A DNA stretch of 64,000 bases from Streptomyces sp. GTDB lineage: Bacteria > Actinomycetota > Actinomycetes > Streptomycetales > Streptomycetaceae. Positions 52,490-60,831 of the stretch are shown in pieces (positions within the stretch are counted from its first letter, which is position 1; every line of letters begins with the position of its first letter). The stretch lies in NCBI RefSeq assembly GCF_019510245.1, contig NZ_JAEKKT010000132.1, positions 19,483-83,482 on the forward strand. Reading direction: 5' to 3'. Under the pieces are notes generated by a model. It made no database searches. It was not told the origin of the DNA and was given only the letters and a program-made list of their open reading frames with translations. A program made the translations under genes and the position numbers.

Positions 52490-53617
52490 TTACGGGTGCA
52501 GGATCACCAGGTCGTCCCTGTGTACGACCTCGCGTTCGTACGCCCGTCCCAGCTCGCGTGCCAGCTCCCTGGTCGAACGCCCGATCAGCTGGGGGATCTC
52601 CTTGGCGTCGAAGCTGACGAGCCCCCGGGCCACCGCGCGGCCTTCGGTGTCGCGCAGTTCGACCGGGTCGCCCGCACTGAACTCGCCCTCCACCGCGGCG
52701 ATCCCGGCCGGCAGCAGCGACTTGCGGCCCTCGACGACGGCACGGACGGCGCCGTCGTCGAGGGTGAGCGAGCCCTGCGGGGTGGAGGCGTGCTGGAGCC
52801 ACAGGAGGCGGTCTGCGGACCGTTTGCCGGTGGGGTGGAAGTAGGTGCCGGTGTCGCCGCCCGAGAGCGCGTCGGCGGCGTGCACGGCGCTCGTGAGGAC
52901 CACCGGGATGCCTGCGGCGGCGGCGATCCGGGCGGCCTCCACCTTGGTGACCATCCCGCCGGTGCCGACGCCCGCCTTGCCGGCGCTGCCGATGTCGACG
53001 CCGGCGAGGTCCTCGGGCCCCTTCACCTCCGCTATCCGCGAGGTGCCGGGCCTGCCGGGGTCGCCGTCGTAGACGCCGTCGACGTCGGAGAGGAGGACCA
53101 GCAGGTCGGCGTGGACGAGGTGGGCGACGAGGGCGGCGAGGCGGTCGTTGTCGCCGAAGCGGATCTCGTCGGTGGCGACGGTGTCGTTCTCGTTGACGAT
53201 CGGGAAGGCACCCATCGCGAGGAGCTTGTCGAGGGTGCGGGAGGCGTTGCGGTGGTGGGCGCGGCGGCTCATGTCGTCCGAGGTGAGCAGGACCTGGCCG
53301 ACGCGGACGGCGTAGCGGGCGAAGGAGGCGGTGTAGCGGGCGACGAGCAGGCCCTGGCCGACGCTGGCGGCGGCCTGCTGGCGGGCCAGGTCCCGGGGGC
53401 GGCGACGCAGGCCGAGCGGGGCGAGTCCGGCGGCGATGGCGCCGGAGGAGACGAGGACGATCTCCTTCTCCCCGCCGCTGCGGCTCTTGGCGAGGACGTC
53501 GACGAGCGCGTCGACGCGGTCGGCGTCCAGGCCGCCGGAGGCGGTGGTCAGCGAGGAGGAGCCCACCTTGACGACGATCCTGCGGGCCTCGCCGACGGCC
53601 TGCCTAGCCCTTGCCAC
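52490..53617 (-). CDS. proB: Glutamate 5-kinase
   Basis: 375 residues with GTG start (MARARQAVGEARRIVVKVGS), AGGAC upstream. It makes gamma-glutamyl phosphate in the proline pathway and is usually feedback-inhibited by proline. The amino acid kinase domain has VVKVGSSSLT, VLVSSGAIAAG, NENDTV, FGDNDRLAALVA, LLSDVDGVY and GTGGMVTKVEAA. A C-terminal PUA domain is present (GSLTLDDGAVRAVVEG...VARGLVSFDAKEI). In related genomes proB directly follows obg; here the surface-polymer cluster separates them. The stop is TAA. Confidence 0.96.
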   Translation of the reverse strand: MARARQAVGEARRIVVKVGSSSLTTASGGLDADRVDALVDVLAKSRSGGEKEIVLVSSGAIAAGLAPLGLRRRPRDLARQQAAASVGQGLLVARYTASFARYAVRVGQVLLTSDDMSRRAHHRNASRTLDKLLAMGAFPIVNENDTVATDEIRFGDNDRLAALVAHLVHADLLVLLSDVDGVYDGDPGRPGTSRIAEVKGPEDLAGVDIGSAGKAGVGTGGMVTKVEAARIAAAAGIPVVLTSAVHAADALSGGDTGTYFHPTGKRSADRLLWLQHASTPQGSLTLDDGAVRAVVEGRKSLLPAGIAAVEGEFSAGDPVELRDTEGRAVARGLVSFDAKEIPQLIGRSTRELARELGRAYEREVVHRDDLVILHP

Positions 53618-53754
53618 GTCCTGTCCCCACTTCCTTGCGCGTGGCAGCAATCTACGCGAAGGGGACCGGCGCCAGGCCGGACCGTCCAGCCTCCGGACAG
53701 GCGGCGGAACGGTGACGACCGGAACAGCACGTGACGATTCGTGCACGTGCTGCG

Positions 53755-53830
53755 CACGGCAAAAAGGTTGTGTTGACTCTCTATAGAAATCGAAACGAAC
53801 TCAAAGTTAACTTGAAGTTTGTGTCATCTA
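53755..53830 (+). promoter_or_regulatory. Low-GC promoter region of the surface-polymer gene
   Basis: About 76 bases unusually rich in A/T for this genome (ttgactctctatagaaat, then aaagttaacttgaagttt). TTGACT and TATAGA are present but not at standard spacing. It lies just upstream of the chosen start at 53821. It may be an AT-rich promoter or UP-like element, or mark the edge of acquired DNA. Confidence 0.45.
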
Positions 53831-55242
53831 AAGATCGCCGCGTGAAGCGCATCCTCCTCAGGTCGGGAAAGAGTCCCTACGACGTCGTCACCGTCGAGGA
53901 GGCCCTGCACCGGGACGTCATCGCCACCAATTCGGGCAACCTGATCTTCAGCGACGCCGCCCACAAGATCCTCGAGGCGCCGGGCACCGAGGTCGTGTCG
54001 AACGGCATGCCCTCCGACGTCTCCGCCGCCGCCCGCATCAACGAGGAGTACGACGCCTTCGTCGTACCGCTGGCCAACGCCTTCAGGCCGTCCTTCGAAA
54101 GCGCCCTGAAGCGGATGACCCGGCTGATCTCGAAACTGAACATCCCGGTGGTCGTGCTCGGCGTCGGCGCGCAGACCGGGGTGAGTTACAACCCGGACCG
54201 CCTGAAGCGGATCGAGCCGACCGTGCGGGAGTTCTGCGCGGCCGTGCTGGAGCGCAGTGCGTCGATCGGCGTGCGGGGCGAGTTCACCGAGCAGTACCTG
54301 AAGAACATGGGCTTCAAGGACGTCGAGGTCATCGGCTGTCCTTCGCTGTTCATGTACGGTGAGCGGCTCCCGGTGCACAAGAAGGCACTGGAGTTGACGC
54401 CGCAGTCGCGGATCGCGATCAACGGCTCGCACAGTGCCGTACGCGCGCAGGGCCTGGACCGGATCATCACGCGCACCCACGAGCGCTATCCGAGGCTGCG
54501 TTTCGTCGGCCAGAACCTCAGTGACGCTCGGCAGCTGCACTGGCGCGACCTGTCGGACCCCAACGCCGCGGTGACCGGGATGCCGACCCATCCGGACCAT
54601 CCGATGTTCCGCGAGGACAAGGTGCGGGTCTACGTCGACCCGGTCACCTGGATCGACGATCTGCGCTCGTTCGACTTCTCCTTCGGATCGCGTATCCACG
54701 GCAACATCGCGGCCCTGCTGGCGGGCACGCCGGCCACCGTGCTGTGCGGCGACTCGCGGACGCTGGAACTGTGCCGGTACTTCGAGATACCGCACCGTCG
54801 GCTGGACCGGGCGGTGAAGGATCCCGAGTCGGCGGATCCGGCGAAGCTGTACGCGGAGGCCGACTTCGGCGGGCTGGTCGGCGGTCACCGGGAGCGTTTC
54901 GAGCGGTTCACCGGGTTCCTCGACAGGAACGGGCTGGAGAACACCTTCACGCACGGCGACGGCGGAGCGGCCTTCGAGGAGCGGATGCGCACACTGGCGT
55001 TCCCGCCGGGGATCCGTCCCTGGAACGACGCGGACCTCGACTCGCTGACCTCGCGGTTCGGCTGGCTGCACAGCCGTATCGACGAACTGTCGCTGGACAA
55101 CGCCCGGTTGGAGAAGGAGCTGGCGCGCGCCGGGGCCCGCGCCGCGAAGGCGAACGCCGCGCAGAAGCCGGCCTCGGTCTACCGGCGGGCCCGGCGGGCC
55201 GTCGGCAGGCCGATCCGCCGGGCGCTGGGGTCCGGCGGTTAG
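53821..55242 (+). CDS. Polysaccharide pyruvyl transferase family protein
   Basis: About 473 residues from a GTG at 53821 (MSSKDRRVKRILLRSG); GTG at 53731 or 53842 are alternatives. The fold resembles pyruvyltransferases: KLNIPVVVLGVGAQTGVS near the middle, then IGVRGEFTEQYLKNMGF, CPSLFM and the C-terminal DFSFGSRIHGNIAALLAGTPATVL, the conserved SxxRHGxxxA-type site. The last 60 residues form a coiled coil and basic tail (SRIDELSLDNARLEKELARAG). It probably transfers pyruvate, or a related group, to a sugar of the cell-surface polymer. Donor and acceptor are not visible. Convergent with the GT2 gene. Confidence 0.82.
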   Translation: MSSKDRRVKRILLRSGKSPYDVVTVEEALHRDVIATNSGNLIFSDAAHKILEAPGTEVVSNGMPSDVSAAARINEEYDAFVVPLANAFRPSFESALKRMTRLISKLNIPVVVLGVGAQTGVSYNPDRLKRIEPTVREFCAAVLERSASIGVRGEFTEQYLKNMGFKDVEVIGCPSLFMYGERLPVHKKALELTPQSRIAINGSHSAVRAQGLDRIITRTHERYPRLRFVGQNLSDARQLHWRDLSDPNAAVTGMPTHPDHPMFREDKVRVYVDPVTWIDDLRSFDFSFGSRIHGNIAALLAGTPATVLCGDSRTLELCRYFEIPHRRLDRAVKDPESADPAKLYAEADFGGLVGGHRERFERFTGFLDRNGLENTFTHGDGGAAFEERMRTLAFPPGIRPWNDADLDSLTSRFGWLHSRIDELSLDNARLEKELARAGARAAKANAAQKPASVYRRARRAVGRPIRRALGSGG

Positions 55243-55258
55243 GCGCACGGGGGCCGGG

Positions 55259-56473
55259 TCAGGCGGCCGCGGGCTTCACGTCCCGGGCGGGCAGGGACCG
55301 CCGCAGCTTGCGCAGCGCGCGCCGCAGGAGGGTGTTGGCGGCGTCCTCGCGGTAGCCCTCGACGGCGCGGGCTTCGCGGGGTTCGGCGAGGTAGATCCAG
55401 TCCGGGACGCCGGCCGCCTCGGAACGGAAGTGCGGGTAGCCGAGGTAGACGCGGGTGCCGCGCCCCTCCAGGACCGGCGTGGGCTGCTTGCCGGCCCGTA
55501 CGAACTCGAGGACGTCCGGGAGGAGTTCGGTGCGGCGGACGGCGACCAGGTGCAGCTGGAGCCGTTCGTGGACCTTGAGGCGGCGGGCCACCTCGGAGTT
55601 CCAGTGGGCGTCCATCAGCGGCTCGGCGAGTTCCCGTTTGTGCCGCCGCACCTCGTCGGTGTCCTTGAGGAACCGGGGGCCGAACTGCGGAAGCAGTGTG
55701 ACCTTGAACGGCCGGACCATCAGGCTGTCGCGCCGCGGGCCTGCCGGGACCATCTCGGCGATCAGGTTCATCAGGGCGCGCGCGGAGTCGAAGCGGAGGG
55801 TGTAGCCGCCGCTCTTGGTGACGTGTTTGCCGTCCTCGCGGCCGACGAGGTAGTAGCAGGGGTAGTCGGCGACGACCGAGACGCCGTCGGCGCGGAGATA
55901 GGCCTCCATGGTGAACAGCGCGTCCTCGCCGGTCCACAGGGACTCGTCGAAGCGCATGCCGTGGCGTTCCAGCAGGGCCCGTCGGAAGAGTTTCTGGGCG
56001 CTGAGCGTGAACTTGATGTTGGAGGAGAAGACGTCGGTCCGGTCGAGCGACGTCCCCCACATCGACTGCGGGGGTTTGCGGTTGATTCCCTCGACCTTGC
56101 CGAGGACGACGTCGGTGCCGTTCTTGTCGGCCATGGCGACCATGCGCTCCAGGGCCTGGTCACCGAGCCGGTCGTCGGCGTCCAGGAAGAACACGTAGCG
56201 GCCGGCGGCCTTGGCGAGGCCGACGTTGCGCGGGCCGCTGGGGCCGCCGGAGTTCTCCTGGCGGATCACGGTGACCGGCATGGCGGCGCGGGCCGCGAAC
56301 TCCTCCAGGTACTCCCCCGTGCCGTCGGCCGATCCGTCGTCGACGGCGATGACCTCCATGCGGGCCGGGTCGAGGGTCTGGCGCTCGACGGAGGCCAGGC
56401 ACTCGACCAGGTACGGCATCGCTTCGTACGCCCCGATGATCACGGTCACATCAGGCTGCGCAACGACGGTCAC
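55259..56473 (-). CDS. Glycosyltransferase family 2
   Basis: 404 residues, GTG start, AGGGGGAAAC just upstream. GT-A fold: VTVIIGAYEAMPYLVECL, AVDDGSADGTGEY, RNVGLAKAAGRYVFFLDADDRLG (DxD-like) and WTGEDALFTMEAYL (the ED pair of inverting enzymes). A C-terminal half of about 180 residues is less conserved and lacks membrane helices. Likely adds a sugar to the surface polymer from a nucleotide sugar in the cytoplasm. Same strand as the TagF-like gene; a terminator lies between them. Confidence 0.88.
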   Translation of the reverse strand: MTVVAQPDVTVIIGAYEAMPYLVECLASVERQTLDPARMEVIAVDDGSADGTGEYLEEFAARAAMPVTVIRQENSGGPSGPRNVGLAKAAGRYVFFLDADDRLGDQALERMVAMADKNGTDVVLGKVEGINRKPPQSMWGTSLDRTDVFSSNIKFTLSAQKLFRRALLERHGMRFDESLWTGEDALFTMEAYLRADGVSVVADYPCYYLVGREDGKHVTKSGGYTLRFDSARALMNLIAEMVPAGPRRDSLMVRPFKVTLLPQFGPRFLKDTDEVRRHKRELAEPLMDAHWNSEVARRLKVHERLQLHLVAVRRTELLPDVLEFVRAGKQPTPVLEGRGTRVYLGYPHFRSEAAGVPDWIYLAEPREARAVEGYREDAANTLLRRALRKLRRSLPARDVKPAAA

Positions 56474-56819
56474 GTTTCCCCCTAGTCAATGGTGCGTTCC
56501 CCCTGCGTCACCCCGATCGCAATGTCTTAGATGGCTGACCGGCGCGAGAGGTTGCTCAGGAGAACGGGCACAGTGGCCCAGCTCACATGAAGAACGGACT
56601 GCCGGGTGGTGTACAGCGGGTTACACGGGACAGTACGGACGCGCGGTAAGAGCTGCTCAACAAGAACGACGAAGCACGGGTAAGAAGAAGACGTCTCATT
56701 CCTAAGCAGTGGTAAGAGAACGGGGCACGAGAAGGAGAACGCGGCATGCGGAACGGGCTCGGTCCCGGGGAGGAGTCCCCGGGACCGAGCCCGTTGGCCG
56801 TTGGCCGTTGCGGCAGGCG
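56474..56819. other. Gene-free stretch with repeated GGTAAGA and a terminator
   Basis: 346 bases without a supportable gene. It holds the promoter side of the GT2 gene, a purine-rich area with three GGTAAGA copies (56645, 56679, 56711) and the terminator of the TagF-like gene at 56752-56795. Confidence 0.6.
56752..56795 (-). terminator. Strong terminator of the TagF-like gene
   Basis: AACGGGCTCGGTCCCGGGGA pairs perfectly with TCCCCGGGACCGAGCCCGTT around GGAG, a 20-bp stem. It lies 25 bases past the TagF-like stop. Confidence 0.92.
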
Positions 56820-58934
56820 TCAGCCGGCGGTCGCGCCCTCGGCCTCGCCGGGGGCCGTTCGCGGCTTGCCGCCGGGCAGCGCCTCGGCGAGTTCGGCCGC
56901 CTCGGGGTCGCCGGCCGCGATCCGGGCCTCCTGGCCCAGGTTGCGGGCCTCGGCCTTGCGGGCGAGCGCGGCCACCGCGTCGTTGAACTGCTGGATGGAG
57001 GTCGGCTCGTCCGGCCCGAGCAGGTAGTGCTTGAGCTCGGCCCGGTCCGCGGCCAGCGGATCGGCCGACGGGTCGCGTACGGCGTCCAGCAGGCCGCCGA
57101 GTTCCTTGGCGCTGTTGGAGAGGATCACGGCGGCGCGCACGGCGGTGTTCGCCCGCTTGAACTCCTCCACGCCGACGCCGGCCGAGTCGGTGACGGCGTA
57201 CGGCTTGCCGCTCGCGATGAAGTCGGAGACCACGCTGGAGATGTCGGAGACCATGGCGTCGGAGACGTTGAAGCAGTCGTACAGGCGGGGTTCGGCGCCC
57301 GTGATGACGGCGTGCTGGTAGGGCGGCAGGGCCTGCCAGTAGGAGTCGTTCCAGGCGGCGCGCAGCCGGGCGATCTCTTCGTGCTTCTTCAGGTCGACGA
57401 CGTCGTCCCGGCTGGCCTCGGCCTCGTCGCGCTTGTCGTCGCCGGTGCCGGCCAGTTCGGTCAGGCGGGTCTCGATCCGGGTGAGTTCGGCCTGTGCCGC
57501 CGCCTGGGCGGCCGGGTCGGCGGCGAAGCGGGCGTCGGCGGCGCGGGCGGTGGCGGCCTTCTGGACGAGGGCGATGACGCGGCGGTGGGCGGCGCCGGCC
57601 TCGGCGCTGACGGTGCCGGTGAAGGGGTGCGGCTTGTAGAGGACGCGGACCGGCGGGTCGGCCTTGACCAGCTTCTTCACGATGTTCTCGCCGGCGAGCA
57701 CGAGGGAGGTGTTGCCGGGGTTGCCGTCCCAGCCCTCCCAGGTGGGCGCGTAGAGGACGGTGGGGATACGGCCGTCGGGGACGCCCTGCAGGCTCTGGAT
57801 GGGGGCCAGCTGGGGGCGGCCGACCTCGACGATGTCGTCGTCGCGGACACCGACGTCGGCGATGGCGTAGCGGTCGCGGCCGGCGCGGCCCGCGGTCCAC
57901 ACCTCGTCGTACGCCTTGCTGAACGGGTTGACGCTGGCCAGCTTGTCGCTGTCGCCGTGGCCGATGAAGACGTGCTTCATCGTGGGGACGCGCAGCAGGT
58001 GGATGTTCTTGCCGACGTTGGCCGCGTAGAGGGCGACGCGGACCGTGGAGAGGTCCATGTTCATCAGGTGCACGCCGCCGGGCACGCAGATGACGGGGAC
58101 GGTGGTGGGGGCGAGGTTCTGCAGGATGACCCGCTCGCGCAGCAGGATCAGCGGGCGGGACTCCAGCTGTTCCATGGTCTCCAGCCACATGTTGACCTGG
58201 TAGGCGGAGTCCTTGGAGCCGGAGAAGTACAGCACGGTCCCGGGCCGGTAGTCGGCCAGCCAGTCGTCGACTGCGGCCAGCACGGTGTCGGCGTCCGGCG
58301 GGGTCTTGCGGCCGCGCACGTAGGGCGTCAGCACCAGTACGTACAGGCAGCCCAGGGCGAGGGTGATGCCGATGCCGACGAATCCGGCGACCACGTTGTC
58401 CGTGGCCGCCGAGATCAGCAGGCCGACGACGGCCGCGAGGTCGAGGTGGAGCATCTTCTCGGCGGAGCGGTCGAGCAGGCCGCGCGGCGGGGCGTCCGGG
58501 ATGCGGATGCGGGACTTCAGGTCGACGTTGCGGGTGGCGACCGGCATCCGGCGGCGGTTGCGGATGAGGGTGACCAGGGCGCCGTGCGGGGCCTGAAGGC
58601 CGTAGAAGGCGATGAAGCAGGCGATCGCGCCGTAGAAGACCAGGCCGTTGGAGAGGTCCATCCTGGCCAGCAGCAGGATCAGCAGCAGCTGTCGGATCAG
58701 GAAGCGGATCGACAGACCGGCCCGGACCTTGCCGAGCCGGTTGACGAGGTAGCTGCCCTTGCGGTGCAGGTAGTGGTCCGCCAGGTACGTGACGGCGGCC
58801 GCGGCCGCGAAAGCGTAGACGCTCGGGACGAGCGCGGCGACCATGAGGACCGGGAAGCCCAGCATCATGAGTGCCGCCGCGGCCAGCTCGGCCGCGCTGC
58901 CCACTCGGGCGACGCGAATAGCGGTGGATATCAC
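56820..58934 (-). CDS. Membrane-anchored CDP-glycerol/ribitol (poly)phosphotransferase, TagF-like
   Basis: About 704 residues from a GTG at 58934 with AAAGG upstream; the track's TTG start adds 16 residues. The first 240 residues contain four to six membrane helices, fused to a TagF/TarL-type catalytic domain. Signatures: GTVLYFSGSKDSAYQVNMWLE, PTVLYAPTWEGW, VLYKPHPFTGT, and the family end motif in SDAMVSDISSVVSDFIASGKPYAV. A charged helical insertion of about 70 residues (AAQAELTRIETRLTELAGTGDDKRDEA) follows the KPHP motif. The enzyme should transfer polyol-phosphate from a CDP-polyol to a polymer; the preceding IspD-SDR fusion points to CDP-ribitol as the donor, but glycerol cannot be excluded. 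Confidence 0.85.
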   Translation of the reverse strand: MISTAIRVARVGSAAELAAAALMMLGFPVLMVAALVPSVYAFAAAAAVTYLADHYLHRKGSYLVNRLGKVRAGLSIRFLIRQLLLILLLARMDLSNGLVFYGAIACFIAFYGLQAPHGALVTLIRNRRRMPVATRNVDLKSRIRIPDAPPRGLLDRSAEKMLHLDLAAVVGLLISAATDNVVAGFVGIGITLALGCLYVLVLTPYVRGRKTPPDADTVLAAVDDWLADYRPGTVLYFSGSKDSAYQVNMWLETMEQLESRPLILLRERVILQNLAPTTVPVICVPGGVHLMNMDLSTVRVALYAANVGKNIHLLRVPTMKHVFIGHGDSDKLASVNPFSKAYDEVWTAGRAGRDRYAIADVGVRDDDIVEVGRPQLAPIQSLQGVPDGRIPTVLYAPTWEGWDGNPGNTSLVLAGENIVKKLVKADPPVRVLYKPHPFTGTVSAEAGAAHRRVIALVQKAATARAADARFAADPAAQAAAQAELTRIETRLTELAGTGDDKRDEAEASRDDVVDLKKHEEIARLRAAWNDSYWQALPPYQHAVITGAEPRLYDCFNVSDAMVSDISSVVSDFIASGKPYAVTDSAGVGVEEFKRANTAVRAAVILSNSAKELGGLLDAVRDPSADPLAADRAELKHYLLGPDEPTSIQQFNDAVAALARKAEARNLGQEARIAAGDPEAAELAEALPGGKPRTAPGEAEGATAG

Positions 58935-59086
58935 GGAGAACCTTTTGCTGACAAAAAGGCCTGAATTCGACCTTGCGGACAATCTGGGAGGTGGTCGATC
59001 CGGGTTCTACGGGTTCAGGCCCCTGCGATTGCTCCGCGAACGCGCAACCACAGAGGCCTGAATTACAGATGACTAATGGCTGTCGA

Positions 59087-60586
59087 TTATGCCACGCCGT
59101 CCTGTCGGTCCAGGACACTGGCGAGGGCCTGCTCGAAGCCGGTGGCCTGGCCGGCGGCCGCCGTCGGGTCCTGCTGGCGGACGTCGATGACATGGCCGGT
59201 GAGCTCGGAGAGCAGCACGTCGAGGGAGGTGCGGGCGACGGCCTCGGAGGAGAGCAGCGAGCCCGTCGGCTCCTGGCCGAACGCCTTGGTGCGCATCGGG
59301 GTGGCGGTGCGCTCGGGGTTGATGCAGTTGACGCGGACGCCGTCGCCGGCCCACTCGTCGGACAGGGCCTGGGTGAGGTTCACCATGGCGGCCTTGGTCG
59401 AGGAGTAGAGGCTGTACTCGGCCCGGCCGCGGGTGTAGCTGCTGGAGGTGTAGAGCAGCAGCTGGCCCTGGGTCTCGGCGAGGTACTTGTAGCTGGAGCG
59501 GGCGATCTGCACCGGGGCCAGGTAGTTGACCTTCAGCGCCTCCTCGATGGTGGCGTTGTCGGTCTCGGCGAGCTTGCCGATGCGCAGCACGCCCGCGGTG
59601 TTGACGACGTAGTCGATGCGTCCGGTCTCGGCGTACGCCTTGGAGAGCGCGTCGTCGACCTCCTCCGGGTTCTCCACGTGGGTGCCGGTGGTGGAGCGGC
59701 CCAGCGCGTAGACGCTCGCGCCGTAGGACTCGGCGAGTTCGGCGATGTCCTTGCCGATGCCGTACGAGCCGCCGAAGATCACCACGGTCTTGCCGGTGAG
59801 GAGTTCGCGGTAGGCGTCCTCGCCGTTCTGCTCGGGGGCGGCGGTGGAGGCGAGCTGGAAGAGCTTGTCGGCGATGAAGACGTCGACGGGCTGGGTGACC
59901 TTCATGTTGTACTCGTCGCCGGCGACGACGTGGATCGGCACGTCCGGCAGGTACTTGAGGACTACGGAGCAGTCGTCGGTGGCCTGGAAGTTGGGGTCGC
60001 CGGCGGCGACCTCGTAGGCCCGCTTGATCGTGGACAGCTTGAACGCCTGCGGGGTCTGGCCGCGGCGCAGCCGGGAGCGGTCCGGGATCTCGGTGATGAA
60101 CTCGCCGTCCCCGCCGTGGGTCCGCGTGACGATGATGGTGTCGGCGGACGGGATGGCGACGTCGACGGCCTGGTAGCGCTCCAGCGCGGTCACGCAGTCG
60201 TCGATGACGCGCCGTGACAGCAGGGGGCGTACGGCGTCGTGGAAGAGGACGTTGAGGTCCTCGCCCTCGGCCAGGCCCTCGCCGAGTGCCTCGATGGCGC
60301 GTTCGGTGGTCTCGTTCCGCGTGTTGCCGCCCTCGATGATCTTCTTGACCTTCGCGAGCCCGGCCTTGGCGACGATCTTCTCGACGTCCGCGACGTAGCC
60401 CGGTGCCATCAGCACGATGATGTCGTCGATCGAGTCGGCCTTCTCGAAGGTGGCCAGGGTGTGCTCGATGACGGCCTTGCCGGCGATCTTCAGCAGCTGC
60501 TTGGGGATCGACAGACCCACCCGCTGACCGGTGCCACCGGCCAGGATCACTGCGGTGGTTCGGGGCTTGGCTATGTGCTGGGACAC
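59087..60586 (-). CDS. Bifunctional cytidylyltransferase (IspD/TarI-like) and SDR reductase (TarJ-like) fusion
   Basis: 499 residues, GTG start at 60586 with AAGGTAGG upstream. Residues about 1-235 form a CTP-dependent sugar-phosphate cytidylyltransferase: VILAGGTGQRVG, PKQLLKIAGK, FHDAVRPLLSRR, RGQTPQAFKL and the C-terminal DDCSVVLKY. From about 265 an SDR domain follows: VVIFGGSYGIGKDIAEL (NAD(P)-binding), NTAGV, and the catalytic Ser and YSSTK in the YSLYSSTKAAM region. The order cytidylyltransferase-reductase matches Bcs1-type proteins, which make CDP-ribitol from ribulose 5-phosphate and CTP. The MEP-pathway IspD has no such fusion, so this copy is likely for the surface polymer. Confidence 0.9.
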   Translation of the reverse strand: MSQHIAKPRTTAVILAGGTGQRVGLSIPKQLLKIAGKAVIEHTLATFEKADSIDDIIVLMAPGYVADVEKIVAKAGLAKVKKIIEGGNTRNETTERAIEALGEGLAEGEDLNVLFHDAVRPLLSRRVIDDCVTALERYQAVDVAIPSADTIIVTRTHGGDGEFITEIPDRSRLRRGQTPQAFKLSTIKRAYEVAAGDPNFQATDDCSVVLKYLPDVPIHVVAGDEYNMKVTQPVDVFIADKLFQLASTAAPEQNGEDAYRELLTGKTVVIFGGSYGIGKDIAELAESYGASVYALGRSTTGTHVENPEEVDDALSKAYAETGRIDYVVNTAGVLRIGKLAETDNATIEEALKVNYLAPVQIARSSYKYLAETQGQLLLYTSSSYTRGRAEYSLYSSTKAAMVNLTQALSDEWAGDGVRVNCINPERTATPMRTKAFGQEPTGSLLSSEAVARTSLDVLLSELTGHVIDVRQQDPTAAAGQATGFEQALASVLDRQDGVA

Positions 60587-60647
60587 AGGTGACCTACCTT
60601 GGGGCATCAGGGAACCAGGAAATGGTCCCACTTCCGGTAACCGCTGT

Positions 60648-60701
60648 GCAAGGTGAGCGCCGTTCGCTGCATATGTGCCCGCAACCTTTCATTCACCTTG
60701 C
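60648..60701. promoter_or_regulatory. 9-bp inverted repeat in the promoter region of the IspD-SDR gene
   Basis: GCAAGGTGA (60648-60656) and TCACCTTGC (60693-60701) are perfectly complementary, 36 bases apart, in the 245-base gap upstream of the fusion gene and downstream of the sulfotransferase stop. It could be an operator pair or a weak terminator. Confidence 0.4.
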
Positions 60702-60831
60702 GTCGCTGGTGATGGGTGCCGCCCGCCGGACCACCGGAAGAGTTCCGTGAATTTGCTGTGAGTAACTACACAGGCCGTTTTGATTGCGGTGCGTGACGCG
60801 ACGCACGTCTCAGCGGTGCAGCGCGGTCAGC

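Noticed and set aside
56645-56717. Three GGTAAGA copies as a regulator binding array
   Set aside because: Short motif with uneven spacing (34 and 32 bases) and no symmetry; recorded only as content of the gene-free stretch.
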